Below are positions 16,785-29,799 of a DNA stretch of 64,000 bases, one piece after another. The number at the start of each line of letters is the position of its first letter. Position 1 is the stretch's first letter. The stretch is from Microbacterium suwonense (lineage in GTDB: Bacteria; Actinomycetota; Actinomycetes; Actinomycetales; Microbacteriaceae). Where the stretch lies: the NCBI RefSeq assembly GCF_030296555.1, contig NZ_AP027728.1, forward strand, positions 930,001 through 994,000, read 5' to 3'. Under the pieces are notes generated by a model, which was given only the letters and a program-made list of their open reading frames with translations, was not told where the DNA came from and did no database searches. The position numbers and the translations under genes were made by a program.

Positions 16785-18298
16785 CAGCGTGCTCCTCCCA
16801 GGGCGGGTGCCTTCTGCAGCAGGGGCGCACCCCACGAATCCAGCAGCGCGGCCTCCAGTGAGGCACCCACGCGGTACAGTCGGGCATCTTCACGCGCGGG
16901 CGCGAGGAACTGGATGCCGACCGGCAGGCCGTCTTCCTCCGACAGCCCCGACGGGATCGAGATCCCGGGGACGCCGGCGAGGTTCGCCGGGATCGTCGTC
17001 AGATCGTTCAGGTACATCTGCAGCGGGTCGTCGATCTTCTCGCCGATCTTGAACGCCGTGGTCGGCGCCGACGGTGTCGCGATGACGTCTACCTGCGCGA
17101 ATGCCGCATCGAAGTCCTGCTGGATCAGGGTGCGCACCTTCTGCGCGCTGCCGTAGTACGCGTCGTAGTAGCCCGCCGAGAGCGCGTAGGTGCCGAGGAT
17201 GATGCGGCGCTTCACCTCGGGGCCGAAGCCGGCCTCACGGGTGAGCGACATCACATCCTCCACGGTTCCGCCGCCCTCCGGGGTGACGCGCAGGCCGAAG
17301 CGCACGGAGTCGAACTTCGCCAGGTTGCTGGATGCCTCGGCGGGGAGGATCAGGTAGTAGGCGGCCACGCCGTACTCGAAGTGCGGGGCGGAGATCTCCA
17401 CGATCTCAGCGCCCTGCGCCTGCATGAGTGCGAGCGAGTCCCGGAAGGATGCTGCGACACCGGGCTGGAAGCCGGAATCGGGCAGTTCGGCGACGACTCC
17501 GACCTTCAGTCCCTTGAGCACTCCGCCGTCCGCGCCCTCGCGTGCGGCGGCCGCGAATGACGGCCACTGATCCGGCAGCGAGGTGGAGTCCTTCGGATCG
17601 TGTCCGCCGATCACGTCGTGCAACAGACCGGCATCGAGCACGGTGCGGGCGACCGGCCCCACCTGGTCGAGACTGGAGGCCAGCGCGATCGATCCATAGC
17701 GGCTCACGCCGCCGTAGGTGGGCTTGATGCCGACGGTGCCCGTGACGTGCGCGGGCTGACGGATCGAGCCGCCGGTGTCGGAGCCGAGGGCGAGCGGTGC
17801 CTCGAACGCGGCCACGGCAGCGGCGGAGCCGCCTCCCGAGCCACCGGGGATGCGCTCCAGGTCCCACGGGTTCCGGGTCGGGCCGTAGGCGGAGTGCTCG
17901 GTCGAGGAGCCCATCGCGAACTCGTCCATGTTGGTCTTGCCCAGCGGCACCAGACCTGCGGTCCGCGAGCGCGCGACCACAGTGGCGTCGAAGGGCGACA
18001 TGTAGCCCTCCAGGATCTTCGATCCGCTGGTCGAGGGCTGGTCGGTGGTGACGAGAACGTCCTTGATCGCCAGCGGAACGCCGGCGATCGGACCGAGCTG
18101 CTCGCCCGCAGCGCGGCGCGAATCGATGTCAGCGGCCGCCGCGAGGGCGTGCTCGTTGATGTGCAGGAAGGCGTGCACGTCGCCGTCCACTGCGGCGATG
18201 CGATCGAGGTGCGCCTGCGTCGCCTCCGTGCTGGAGATCTCGCCGGCGGCCAGTTTCTCGCCGAGTTCTGCGGCGGTGAGTCGGATGATGTCGCTCAC
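16784..18298 (-). CDS. gatA: Asp-tRNA(Asn)/Glu-tRNA(Gln) amidotransferase subunit A
   Basis: A 504-residue amidase-signature protein that frees ammonia from glutamine. The Ser-cisSer-Lys triad regions are seen in [27 protein letters not shown] and [15 protein letters not shown]. It starts with GTG inside the gatC stop and ends inside the gatB start, so gatC-gatA-gatB form one tightly coupled operon. Needed for Gln-tRNA formation in bacteria without GlnRS, as in most actinobacteria. Confidence 0.96.
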   Translation of the reverse strand: MSDIIRLTAAELGEKLAAGEISSTEATQAHLDRIAAVDGDVHAFLHINEHALAAAADIDSRRAAGEQLGPIAGVPLAIKDVLVTTDQPSTSGSKILEGYMSPFDATVVARSRTAGLVPLGKTNMDEFAMGSSTEHSAYGPTRNPWDLERIPGGSGGGSAAAVAAFEAPLALGSDTGGSIRQPAHVTGTVGIKPTYGGVSRYGSIALASSLDQVGPVARTVLDAGLLHDVIGGHDPKDSTSLPDQWPSFAAAAREGADGGVLKGLKVGVVAELPDSGFQPGVAASFRDSLALMQAQGAEIVEISAPHFEYGVAAYYLILPAEASSNLAKFDSVRFGLRVTPEGGGTVEDVMSLTREAGFGPEVKRRIILGTYALSAGYYDAYYGSAQKVRTLIQQDFDAAFAQVDVIATPSAPTTAFKIGEKIDDPLQMYLNDLTTIPANLAGVPGISIPSGLSEEDGLPVGIQFLAPAREDARLYRVGASLEAALLDSWGAPLLQKAPALGGAR

Positions 18299-18594
18299 TG
18301 CTCCTCCCCCAGGATCGCGGTGACCCGGAATCGGCCGTCCACGGCATCCGGTGCGTTCTGCAGCACCTGTTCGTGGGTGAGCGTCTGACCGACCTCGTCG
18401 GGCCGGAAGACGTTGCTCATGGCGATCGGATGGCTGGTCGCCGGCACATCGGCGGTCGCCACCTCCGAGACCTTGGCGATGTTGTCGACGATGACGTCGA
18501 GCTGACCGGTCAGCTGCGTCACCTCGTCGTCGGAGAGCTGGATGCGCGCGAGCACGCCGAGATGGCGCACGAGATCGGGGGTGATTTCAGACAC
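18295..18594 (-). CDS. gatC: Asp-tRNA(Asn)/Glu-tRNA(Gln) amidotransferase subunit C
   Basis: A 99-residue GatC, with the family pattern [17 protein letters not shown] and the C-terminal [19 protein letters not shown] that wraps around the GatA-GatB interface. The GTG start follows a likely -10 element TAGGAT (minus strand, at 18601-18606) by only a few bases, so the message may be nearly leaderless. First gene of gatCAB. Confidence 0.95.
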   Translation of the reverse strand: MSEITPDLVRHLGVLARIQLSDDEVTQLTGQLDVIVDNIAKVSEVATADVPATSHPIAMSNVFRPDEVGQTLTHEQVLQNAPDAVDGRFRVTAILGEEQ

Positions 18595-18638
18595 CGTTCC
18601 ATCCTATTCGCGCGCCACGTGCTCCGCGCCGCTCCCCG

Positions 18639-18705
18639 CCCGTCTATATGGCGCCAATGCCCGCGAAACGCCGGTGAACCCGTGCACGCGCGCCAGATAG
18701 ACGGG
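18639..18705. repeat. 16-bp inverted repeat between gatC and the acyl-CoA synthetase
   Basis: CCCGTCTATATGGCGC (18639-18654) and GCGCCAGATAGACGGG (18690-18705) are inverted copies with a single mismatch, 35 bases apart. It lies between two divergent genes. It could be a dispersed palindromic repeat, a small non-autonomous element or a double operator; no coding is present. Confidence 0.6.
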
Positions 18706-18743
18706 TTCGAGAGGAGTCGTGTGCGGGCACGTAAGCTGGGCGG

Positions 18744-20446
18744 GTGACGACGTTCGATCCCCCTCGCCCGTGGACCGCAAGCTACGCGGAAGGGGTGCCC
18801 GAGGATCTGCCTGCGGTGTCCGGCTCGCTGATCGACATCGTCGAAGCCTCCGTGCGCGACTATCCGGATGCCCCGGCGCTGCAGTTCTTCGGTGCGGAGA
18901 CCACCTACAGCCGGATGCAGGACGCCATCGCCCGCGCTGCGGCCGGGCTGCGTGATCAGGGTGTGCGCGCCGGCGACCCCGTCGCCATCGTGCTGCCCAA
19001 CTGCCCGCAGCACATCATCGCGTTCTACGCGGTGCTGCGGCTGGGCGCGGTGGTCGTCGAGCACAACCCGCTCTACACCCTCGCGAGCTGCGCAAGCAGT
19101 TCGAGGACCACGGCGCCAAGCATGCGATCGTGTGGAGCAAGGTCGTCGAGACCGTGCAGCAGTTCCCCGCCGACCTCGCCGTGAGCAGCCTGATCTCGGT
19201 GGATGTCACCACGGCCATGCCGCTGATGACCCGCCTGGCACTGCGGCTGCCGGTGAAGAAGGCGCGCGAAGCGCGCGACGCGCTGACGACGAAGGTGCGA
19301 GGAGCGCTGTCGTGGGAGTCGATCCTGGCATCCGCCCCGCTGCCCGCGACCCACCCGCGCCCGCAGACCGACGACCTGGCGATCATCCAGTACACCTCCG
19401 GCACCACGGGCACGCCGAAGGGCGCTGCGCTCACACATCGCAATCTGCTCGCCAACGCCGCCCAGGCGCAGGCCTGGGTGCCGTCGATCACGCGCGGAAA
19501 CGGATGCGTGGTGTACGCGGTACTACCGATGTTCCACGCCTACGGGCTCACACTGTGCCTGACCTTCGCGATGTCGATGGGCGCCCGCCTGGTGCTGTTC
19601 CCGAAGTTCGATCCGGATCTGGTGCTGGAGGTCACGAAGAAGCACCCGGCCACGCTTCTGCCACTGGTGCCGCCGATCGCGGAGAGACTTCTGTCCGCGT
19701 CCAAGGAGAAAGGCATCCCCCTGACGGGCACTCAGGTCGCGATCTCGGGGGCCATGGCGCTCGCGCACGAACTGGTGGTGCCGTTCGAGCAGGCTTCCGG
19801 CGGCTATCTGGTGGAGGGCTACGGCCTGAGCGAGTGCTCTCCCGTGCTGATGGCGAACCCGGTCGCCGAGAACCGCGTCGCCGGCACCGTCGGACTGCCG
19901 CTGCCGGGCACGGAGTGCCGAGTCGTGGATCCCGAGAACCCCACCGAGGACGTGCCGGCCGGTTCTGCCGGCGAGCTGGTCGTCCGCGGTCCCCAGGTCT
20001 TCTCGGGCTACTACGGCAAGCCCGAGGAGACGGATGCCGTGTTCGTGGACGGCTGGTTCCGCACCGGCGACATCGTGACGATCGACGAGGCCGGGTTCGT
20101 GCGCATCGTCGACCGGATCAAGGAGCTGATCATCACCGGCGGCTTCAACGTCGCCCCGACCGAGGTCGAAGGCGTGCTGCGTCAGCATCCGGATGTCGAG
20201 GATGCCGCGGTGGTCGGCCTGCCGAGCGATCACTCCGGTGAGGAGGTCGTCGCGGCGGTCGTCATCGACGGCGGCAAGGATGTCGATGTCGAGGCGATCC
20301 GCGAGTTCGCCCGCGGCATCCTCACCCCGTACAAGGTGCCGCGCCGCATCTTCGTGGTCGACGAGCTGCCGACCTCGCTGATCGGAAAGGTGCTGCGGCG
20401 CCAGGTGCGGGAGAAGCTGATCTCCCTCACCTCGTCCGACGGCTGA
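18744..20446 (+). CDS. Long-chain fatty acid-CoA ligase (AMP-forming), frame interrupted
   Basis: With one base restored, a 567-residue adenylate-forming enzyme. The AMP-binding P-loop is IIQYTSGTTGTPKGAALTHRN; further motifs are VEGYGLSECSPV, DGWFRTGDIV and the C-terminal SLIGKVLRRQVREKL with the catalytic Lys. The frame breaks in CCC at 19078-19080: one more C gives NPLYTPRELRKQFEDHGAK. It starts with GTG (MTTFDPPRPW). The enzyme joins a fatty acid to CoA through an acyl-AMP intermediate. It stands alone between gatC and the helicase, so no pathway partner is visible. Confidence 0.88.
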
Positions 20447-20492
20447 GCCCGCCGCTCTGCACGCGTTCAGGTGCAGGCACTATCGTGGGCTG

Positions 20493-22343
20493 GTGACTGC
20501 TGACGATAACGCCGCTGACGTGCCCTCCGCCGATCCCGCTTCCGAGACCGCCGCGGCCCCCGCCGAGGAGGCGAGCGCACCCGGCTTCGAGGAGCTCGGC
20601 ATCACCGGCCCGGTACTCAAGGCCGTACGCGATCTCGGCTACGAGACACCGTCTCCCATCCAGGCCGCCACCATCCCGCTGCTGCTGGAAGGCCGCGATG
20701 TGCTCGGCACCGCGCAGACCGGCACCGGCAAGACCGCCGCCTTCGCTCTGCCCGTGCTCGAGCACCTCGACTTCAGCCAGAAGACCCCGCAGGCGCTGGT
20801 GCTCGCCCCGACCCGCGAGCTGGCACTGCAGGTGTGTGAGGCGTTCGAGTCGTACTCGTCGCGGATGAAGGACGTGCGGGTGCTGCCGGTCTACGGCGGG
20901 CAGGGGTATGGCGTACAGCTGTCGGCACTGCGACGCGGCGTTCACATCGTCGTCGGCACACCCGGCCGGATCATGGATCACCAGGCCAAGGGCACTCTCG
21001 ACCTGTCCGAGCTGAAGTATCTCGTGCTGGACGAAGCCGATGAGATGTTGAAGATGGGCTTCGCCGAGGACGTCGAGCAGATCCTCGCGCAGACGCCGAA
21101 GGACAAGCAGGTCGCGCTGTTCTCCGCGACCATGCCGGCGGCGATCCGGCGCCTGGCGCAGCAGTACCTGAACGCGCCGGAAGAGATCGCGATCAAGGGC
21201 AAGACAACCACCAACCAGAACATCACCCAGCGCTACCTGATCGTCTCCTATCAGCAGAAGGTGGATGCGCTCACCCGCATCCTCGAGGTGGAGAACTTCG
21301 ACGGGATGATCGTGTTCGTCCGCACGAAGAACGAGACCGAGACGCTCGCCGAGAAGCTGCGCGCCCGCGGCTACTCCGCCGCAGCCATCAACGGAGATGT
21401 GCCCCAGGTGCAGCGTGAGCGCAGCGTCAACCAGCTCAAGGACGGCAAGCTCGACATCCTGGTGGCGACCGATGTCGCCGCGCGCGGACTGGACGTGGAG
21501 CGCATCAGCCACGTCGTGAACTTCGATATCCCCACCGACACCGAGTCGTACGTGCATCGCATCGGTCGCACTGGCCGGGCCGGGCGCAAGGGTGACGCCA
21601 TCAGCTTCATCACCCCGCGCGAGCGCTACCTGCTCAAGCACATCGAGAAGGCGACCCGGCAGCAGCCGGCTCAGATGCAGCTGCCGACCACCGAGGATGT
21701 CAATTCGACCCGGCTCGCGCGTTTCGACGATGCCATCACAGCCGCTCTCGAGGAGCGCGACCGCATCGAGGCCTTCCGTGACATCATCGATCACTACGTG
21801 CGCCACAATGACGTTCCCGAGACGGATGTGGCAGCCGCGCTCGCGATCGTCGCACAGGGCGCCACTCCCCTGCTGCTCGATCCCGAGAACGATCCGCTGT
21901 CCAGAGCCGTGGAGCGCGACAATCGTCCGCCGCGTGACCGTCAGGATCGTGGCGGTGACCGTGCCGACCGCGGGCCGCGCGAGCGACGCGGTCGTGGCGA
22001 CTACGCGGCCTACCGCATCGAGGTCGGCCGCCGGCACCGCGTGGAGCCACGCCAGATCGTCGGTGCGCTCGCCAACGAGGGCGGGCTGGGGCGTGATGAC
22101 TTCGGTGCGATCGCTATCAAGCCGGACTTCTCGATCGTGGAGCTTCCCCGGAATCTCGATTCCGCTGTGCTGGATAAGCTGCGGGACACGCGCATCTCGG
22201 GTCGCCTGATCGAGATCAAGCCGGATCGGGGCGTCCCGAACCGGCGTACACCCCGTGACGGCTTCGCGCCACGAGAGGGCGGCCGGGAGCGCCGGTTCGA
22301 GCGGGATGACCGCCCCGCGCGCAAACCCCGTCATAAGGGCTGA
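20493..22343 (+). CDS. DEAD-box ATP-dependent RNA helicase with DbpA-type domain
   Basis: A 616-residue DEAD-box helicase starting with GTG. All core motifs are present: Q motif (SPIQAATIP), AQTGTGKT, PTRELA, TPGR, DEAD, SAT, VATDVAARGLD and HRIGRTGR. Residues about 500-580 form a DbpA/CsdA-type RNA-binding domain (YAAYRIEVGRRHRVEPRQIV), and the tail and linker are rich in Arg, Asp and Gly. Members such as CsdA/DeaD remodel rRNA or mRNA structure, often in the cold. The N-terminal 25 residues are Ala/Asp-rich and probably disordered. Confidence 0.93.
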   Translation: MTADDNAADVPSADPASETAAAPAEEASAPGFEELGITGPVLKAVRDLGYETPSPIQAATIPLLLEGRDVLGTAQTGTGKTAAFALPVLEHLDFSQKTPQALVLAPTRELALQVCEAFESYSSRMKDVRVLPVYGGQGYGVQLSALRRGVHIVVGTPGRIMDHQAKGTLDLSELKYLVLDEADEMLKMGFAEDVEQILAQTPKDKQVALFSATMPAAIRRLAQQYLNAPEEIAIKGKTTTNQNITQRYLIVSYQQKVDALTRILEVENFDGMIVFVRTKNETETLAEKLRARGYSAAAINGDVPQVQRERSVNQLKDGKLDILVATDVAARGLDVERISHVVNFDIPTDTESYVHRIGRTGRAGRKGDAISFITPRERYLLKHIEKATRQQPAQMQLPTTEDVNSTRLARFDDAITAALEERDRIEAFRDIIDHYVRHNDVPETDVAAALAIVAQGATPLLLDPENDPLSRAVERDNRPPRDRQDRGGDRADRGPRERRGRGDYAAYRIEVGRRHRVEPRQIVGALANEGGLGRDDFGAIAIKPDFSIVELPRNLDSAVLDKLRDTRISGRLIEIKPDRGVPNRRTPRDGFAPREGGRERRFERDDRPARKPRHKG

Positions 22344-22355
22344 CCGGAAGCGGCG

Positions 22356-22787
22356 TCAGAGCAGTCGTCGGAAGTGGTGCGCGACGATGTCCATCCGTTC
22401 GCGCAGGTAGAAGCGGTGGGCGTCGAAGCGCTGCACGCCGGAGTCCAGGTCGAGTGAACTGCAGCCCGCGGCCACCGCGCGCTCGCGCAGCTCGTCGAGC
22501 AGCATCCGCCCGTACCCGCGGGAACGCACGGATGCCGAGGTGGACAGGTCGTCGACGTAGAGCTTGCGGATCGCGCTGGTATTGGCGATGATCCGCCAGC
22601 CCGCCACGGCGACGCACCGGTCCCCGGTGAACACAGCGGTGAACCTCAGCCCCTGAGGTCCGCCCTCGGCGATCACCTGCGCGAGCAGCTGTTCCGTCAG
22701 GTGCGGACGCAGCTCCTGCAGGATGGGAAGGGCATCCGCCCAGCGCGGGTCGCCAGGGGCGAGATCGATGACGGACACGTCGTTCAT
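22356..22787 (-). CDS. GNAT-family N-acetyltransferase
   Basis: A 143-residue GNAT protein. The acetyl-CoA-binding region is SASVRSRGYGRMLLDELRERA, preceded by the strand IRKLYVDDL and followed by LDLDSGVQRFDAHRFY, a C-terminal pattern usual for acetyltransferases of small molecules or proteins. The substrate is unknown. It reads in the same direction as ligA, 24 bp behind it. Confidence 0.82.
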   Translation of the reverse strand: MNDVSVIDLAPGDPRWADALPILQELRPHLTEQLLAQVIAEGGPQGLRFTAVFTGDRCVAVAGWRIIANTSAIRKLYVDDLSTSASVRSRGYGRMLLDELRERAVAAGCSSLDLDSGVQRFDAHRFYLRERMDIVAHHFRRLL

Positions 22788-22811
22788 GCGGCCTCCTCGG
22801 CTGCGTCGCGG

Positions 22812-25138
<2,327 letters not shown>

Positions 25139-25285
25139 CTAAGAGCGGGGTCCGACATCCCCTAGTTGCGCCATCCCCTACCCGCACACCCTCGGAGTTC
25201 TGCACAGATTCGGAGAAGACCAACGGATCGGGTCCGAGATCGTGCAGATCTCCGAGCCTGCGCCGAGGGGGATGCTGGCCGGAGG

Positions 25286-26383
25286 TCAGGCGTCGACGGG
25301 CACGGCCGACACGGTCGTGTCGATCGTGAACTGCCCCAGCACCCGGGTGCCGATGTACAGCACGGCGCTCTGACCGGGGGCGACGCCGTCCAGCGGCACA
25401 TCCGGCACGACCCGCACACCGGCTTCCGTCACGAATGCCTGAGCCGGAACGGGCTCGGAATGCGCACGGATCTGCACCTCGCACGCGAACTCGGATGCTG
25501 ACGGCGCCGCCCCCGCCCAGGAGAACCGCTCCCCCGAGATCTCGGCGATCGCGAGGGCCTCCTTGGGGCCGACGACGACGGTGTTCGTCACCGGACGCAC
25601 TTCGAGCACGAAGCGGGGCTTCCCGTCCGGTGCAGGCACGCCCAGATGCAGCCCGCGGCGCTGGCCGACCGTGAACGCGTGCGCGCCCTCGTGCGTGCCG
25701 ATCACCGCACCGGTGCGATCCACGACCTCGCCGGTCTCGGCGCCGACCTTCTCGGCCAGCCAGCCGCGCGTGTCGCCGTCGGGGATGAAGCAGATGTCGT
25801 GGCTGTCGGGCTTCTGCGCCACGGTGATGCCGCGCTCGGCCGCCTCGGCCCGCACAAGTGCCTTGGAGGGTGTGGAGCCGAGCGGGAAGTAGGTGTGCGC
25901 GAGCTGCTGGGCGTTGAGCACGCCCAGCACGTACGACTGATCCTTGGCGCTGTCCGAAGCGCGATGCAGCTCCAGCCCGTTCTCACCGTCGACGAGCGTC
26001 GCATAGTGCCCGGTGCACACCGCGTCGAAGCCGAGTTCGATGGCTCGCTCGAGAAGGGCTGCGAACTTGATCTTCTCGTTGCAGCGCAGGCAGGGGTTCG
26101 GGGTTCTCCCCGCCTTGTACTCCGAGATGAAGTCGTCGATGACGTCGTCGCGGAAACGCTCCGAGAAATCCCACACGTAGAACGGGATGCCGAGCAGGTC
26201 CGACACCCGCCTGGCGTCGAGGGCGTCCTCGATGGTGCAGCATCCACGGCTCCCGGTGCGCAGGGTTCCGCCGGCTCGAGAGAGCGCGAGATGCACCCCG
26301 ACGACGTCGTGGCCGGCTTCGACGGCGCGTGCCGCCGCGACCGCCGAATCGACCCCACCGCTCATCGCCGCCAGAATACGCAT
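25286..26383 (-). CDS. mnmA: tRNA-specific 2-thiouridylase
   Basis: A 365-residue MnmA that puts the 2-thio group on U34 of Lys, Glu and Gln tRNAs. The PP-loop is [11 protein letters not shown]; the two catalytic cysteines lie in [14 protein letters not shown] and [11 protein letters not shown]. It follows a cysteine desulfurase gene by 10 bp, the usual partner that provides sulfur, so the two form a functional unit. Confidence 0.96.
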   Translation of the reverse strand: MRILAAMSGGVDSAVAAARAVEAGHDVVGVHLALSRAGGTLRTGSRGCCTIEDALDARRVSDLLGIPFYVWDFSERFRDDVIDDFISEYKAGRTPNPCLRCNEKIKFAALLERAIELGFDAVCTGHYATLVDGENGLELHRASDSAKDQSYVLGVLNAQQLAHTYFPLGSTPSKALVRAEAAERGITVAQKPDSHDICFIPDGDTRGWLAEKVGAETGEVVDRTGAVIGTHEGAHAFTVGQRRGLHLGVPAPDGKPRFVLEVRPVTNTVVVGPKEALAIAEISGERFSWAGAAPSASEFACEVQIRAHSEPVPAQAFVTEAGVRVVPDVPLDGVAPGQSAVLYIGTRVLGQFTIDTTVSAVPVDA

Positions 26384-26393
26384 GGGCTCCAGT

Positions 26394-27569
26394 CTACGAG
26401 CGCGAGGCTGACCGGGGGCCGGATGCCCGGGCGTACACGTCGGCGATCACCGCGAGCACGGCGTCGACATCCGCATCCGCAGAGGTGCGGCCCAGCGTGA
26501 AGCGCAGCGCGCTGCGGGCGTCCTGCTCGGTGCGGCCCATCGCCAGTACGACGTGCGAGGGCTCGGCGACACCCGCTTGACAGGCCGACCCTGTGGAGGC
26601 GGCGACGCCGGCCATATCGAGCAGGAACAGCAGGCTCTCCCCCACCGCGCCGGGGAACAGCACATGCGCGTTGCCCGGGACCCGGTCGACCGGGTCGCCG
26701 AGGAGCTCGGCCTGCGGCACGGCCAGACGGATGCCGGCGATCAGCCGTTCGCGCAGTGCGAGCAGCCGGACGCTCTCGGCCTCGAGCTCCTTCGCCGACT
26801 CCTCCAAAGCGACGGAGAACGCCGCAGCGCCGGCGACATCCTGCGTCCCTGCCCGCAGCCCGCGCTGCTGGGAGCCGCCGTGCAGCAGCGGACTCAGGCG
26901 GGCCGAGCGCGCCACGACGAGCGCTCCGGTGCCGACCGGTGCCCCGATCTTGTGCCCGGCGACGCTCATCGCCACCAGTCCCGCCGCCGGTGGCGCCTCG
27001 CCGCGCAGCATCCGGAAGGACAGCGGGATGTGCCCCCACGCCGCCACCGCATCCAGGTGCAGCGGCACGCCGGCTTCCGCCGTGGAACGAGCCAGCGCCG
27101 GAGCGTCGTTGATCGTGCCCGCCTCGTTGTTCGCCACCAGAGCCGTTGCGACAGCCGCGCCGTCCAGTGCGGCGGCGAACGCCTCGGCATCGATGCGTGC
27201 GACCGCATCCACGGGGACCGCGCGCACCGCAGCACCCTCCGCCGAGAGCGCGGAGACGGTGTCCATCGTAGCGTGATGCTCGGCATCCGGCAGCACGATC
27301 GCATCCGCTTCCGCCGCGCGCGAGCGCCACAGCCCGTGCAGCGCCAGGTTGATCGACTCGGTGCCGCCCGAGGTGAAGACCACCTCGATGGGGTCGCACC
27401 CCAGCACGGCGGCGGCACGCTCGCGGGATTCCTCGAGCACCCGGCGCGCATCCTGCCCCGCACCGTGGGTCGACGAGGCGTTTCCGACGACCTCGGCGGC
27501 GGCCAGCCATGCCTCCCGGGCCGCCGGTCGAAGCGGGGAGGTGGCCGCATGGTCGAGGTAGAACCGCAT
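26394..27569 (-). CDS. Cysteine desulfurase (NifS/IscS type)
   Basis: A 391-residue PLP enzyme. The N-terminus [15 protein letters not shown] is typical; the PLP lysine is in [19 protein letters not shown], the phosphate-binding [12 protein letters not shown] is near residue 70, and the persulfide-forming cysteine is in STGSACQAG. The start at 27569 has AGGAGG directly before it and replaces a longer open frame. It supplies sulfur to MnmA (10 bp downstream) and perhaps to Fe-S proteins. Confidence 0.93.
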   Translation of the reverse strand: MRFYLDHAATSPLRPAAREAWLAAAEVVGNASSTHGAGQDARRVLEESRERAAAVLGCDPIEVVFTSGGTESINLALHGLWRSRAAEADAIVLPDAEHHATMDTVSALSAEGAAVRAVPVDAVARIDAEAFAAALDGAAVATALVANNEAGTINDAPALARSTAEAGVPLHLDAVAAWGHIPLSFRMLRGEAPPAAGLVAMSVAGHKIGAPVGTGALVVARSARLSPLLHGGSQQRGLRAGTQDVAGAAAFSVALEESAKELEAESVRLLALRERLIAGIRLAVPQAELLGDPVDRVPGNAHVLFPGAVGESLLFLLDMAGVAASTGSACQAGVAEPSHVVLAMGRTEQDARSALRFTLGRTSADADVDAVLAVIADVYARASGPRSASRS

Positions 27570-27675
27570 CCTCCTATTCTCGCGCCTGCGGGAGCCACTC
27601 AGTCCGAGACCGGGAATCACCGATGCCGGCACCCGGATTCACGTCCGCGCACCGCACGGCTCTAGGCTGTCTCCC

Positions 27676-29745
27676 ATGCCTGCGCAGACTGCCGCATCCC
27701 TTGGAGGATCCGCACTCGATGACCTCGGCGTCCGACTGCATGACGGCGTCGGCACCCTCCGGGTGTGGTCGCAGAACGCCGCGTCGGTGGAGCTGGTCGT
27801 CTTCGATGCCGACGATCTGGACTGGGAGACCGCCCAGGTGCAGCTCGAGCGCCGAGCCGGCGGCGTGTGGGAGGTCACCAGCGAGCTGCTGCAGCCGGGC
27901 ACCCGTTACGCACTGCGTGTGGACGGCCCGCACGGCCCCGGCCACGTCTTCAACGCGGAGACCCTGCTGCTCGACCCCTACGGACGGGGTCTGGCCCAGG
28001 GAGACGGCTACGAGGAATGGCGCTCGGTCGTCATCGAGGACGGCTTCGACTGGGGCGGCGTCACCAAACCGCGCACACCACTGGACCGCACGATCATCTA
28101 CGAGGGACACGTCAAGGGGCTCACCAAACGGCATCCGGATGTCACCCCGGCCCTGCACGGCACCTACGCCGGCATCGCACATCCCGCGATGATCGAGTAC
28201 TACACGCGGCTCGGGATCACCGCCGTCGAACTGCTGCCCGTACACGCCTTCGTACCCGAGCCGCGCCTGCTCGAGCGCGGACTGACGAACTACTGGGGCT
28301 ACAACACCCTCAACTTCTTCACCCCGCACACCGCCTACGCCAGCGAGGCGGCGCGCAAGGGCGGTCCGGAGGCCGTGCTCGCGGAGTTCAAGGGCATGGT
28401 CAGGCTGCTGCACGAGGCGGGCATCGAGGTGATCCTCGACGTGGTCTACAACCACACCAGCGAGGAGGGCATCGGCGGACCGCGCTCGAGCCTGCGCGGC
28501 ATCGACAACGCCTCGTACTACAGGCAACAGCCGGATGGCACCTACATCGACACCACCGGCGTGGGCAACACCCTGAACACCGCGACGGACGCCGGCGCCC
28601 GTCTCGTGCTGGACTCGCTGCGCTACTGGGCCGATGACATGCAGATCGACGGTTTCCGCTTCGATCTGGCGGCGGCGCTCGGCCGGGATGCGAACCACGA
28701 ATACGACCGGGAGCACCCGCTGCTCACCGCGATCCGCGAGGATCCCGCGCTGGCAGACGTCAAGATCATCGCGGAGCCGTGGGATGTGGGCCTGGGCGGC
28801 TGGCAGACCGGGAACTTCCCCGACGGCTGGAGTGAGTGGAACGACCGCTACCGCGACCGGGTGCGCAACTTCTGGCTCAGCGACATCGACTACGCCCGTC
28901 GCGCCTCCGCCCCAGTCGGGGTCGGCGGCTTCGCGAACCGCCTGGCCGGTTCCGCGAACACCTACAGCGACGAGCGTGGGCCGCTGGCCAGCGTCAACTT
29001 CGTCACGGCTCACGACGGCTTCACGCTGCACGATCTGGTCGCCTACGACGTCAAGCACAACGAGGCCAACGGCGAGGACAATCACGACGGTGCGGATATG
29101 AACCGATCGTTCAACCACGGCGTGGAAGGGCCCACCGACGATCCCGCCATCCTCGCGGTGCGGCGCAAGGCCATGCGCAACCTGCTGGGAACGCTGCTGC
29201 TCTCGGCCGGTATCCCGATGGTCACCGCAGGAGACGAGTTCGGCCGCACACAGCGCGGAAACAACAACGCCTACTGCCAGGACTCGCCGCTGAGCTGGCT
29301 GAACTGGGAGCACGAGCAGTGGCAGCGCGACCTCACCGAGCATGTGGCATTGCTCACCCGGTTGCGCGCCGAGAACCCGGCGCTGCGGCCGAGCCGATAT
29401 GCACGACTGGGCGAGCACATCCCCGAGTCGAGCGTGATGGACTGGTTCGACCAGAACGGCGAGACGATGGAGGTCGAGCAGTGGAACGACCCCCGCAACC
29501 GCACGCTGCAGTACGCGGCGGCCACGATTCCACAGAACGGCGAGTCCAACCGGATCCTGCTGATCGTGCACGGCACCGAAGCACCGATCGATGTGCGTCT
29601 GCCGGACTCCATCGACGGCGCCACCGCCTTCGTCGAGCTCTGGTCGAGTGCGGATGAGACCCCGTCCGTGGAACAGCGCCGTCTCTCACCCGGCGAGGTG
29701 CTCCCGATCCCGGGAACCTCGATGCGCCTGTTCCGCGTGGAGTGA
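27676..29745 (+). CDS. glgX: Glycogen debranching enzyme GlgX (isoamylase type)
   Basis: A 689-residue GH13 enzyme: N-terminal CBM48 beta-sandwich (GVRLHDGVGTLRVWSQNAASVELVVF with DADDLDWET), then the TIM barrel with ILDVVYNHTSEE, nucleophile Asp in IDGFRFDLAAAL, acid Glu in IIAEPWDVG and the final Asp/His motif VTAHDGFTLHDL. It removes alpha-1,6 branches from glycogen limit dextrins. It stands first in a plus-strand trio with glgE and glgB. Confidence 0.93.
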   Translation: MPAQTAASLGGSALDDLGVRLHDGVGTLRVWSQNAASVELVVFDADDLDWETAQVQLERRAGGVWEVTSELLQPGTRYALRVDGPHGPGHVFNAETLLLDPYGRGLAQGDGYEEWRSVVIEDGFDWGGVTKPRTPLDRTIIYEGHVKGLTKRHPDVTPALHGTYAGIAHPAMIEYYTRLGITAVELLPVHAFVPEPRLLERGLTNYWGYNTLNFFTPHTAYASEAARKGGPEAVLAEFKGMVRLLHEAGIEVILDVVYNHTSEEGIGGPRSSLRGIDNASYYRQQPDGTYIDTTGVGNTLNTATDAGARLVLDSLRYWADDMQIDGFRFDLAAALGRDANHEYDREHPLLTAIREDPALADVKIIAEPWDVGLGGWQTGNFPDGWSEWNDRYRDRVRNFWLSDIDYARRASAPVGVGGFANRLAGSANTYSDERGPLASVNFVTAHDGFTLHDLVAYDVKHNEANGEDNHDGADMNRSFNHGVEGPTDDPAILAVRRKAMRNLLGTLLLSAGIPMVTAGDEFGRTQRGNNNAYCQDSPLSWLNWEHEQWQRDLTEHVALLTRLRAENPALRPSRYARLGEHIPESSVMDWFDQNGETMEVEQWNDPRNRTLQYAAATIPQNGESNRILLIVHGTEAPIDVRLPDSIDGATAFVELWSSADETPSVEQRRLSPGEVLPIPGTSMRLFRVE

Positions 29746-29799
29746 CGGGGCGCGCCGCGCAGGGGTGGCGTCTGCCGCGCAGAGCGGTACATTCAAGGT

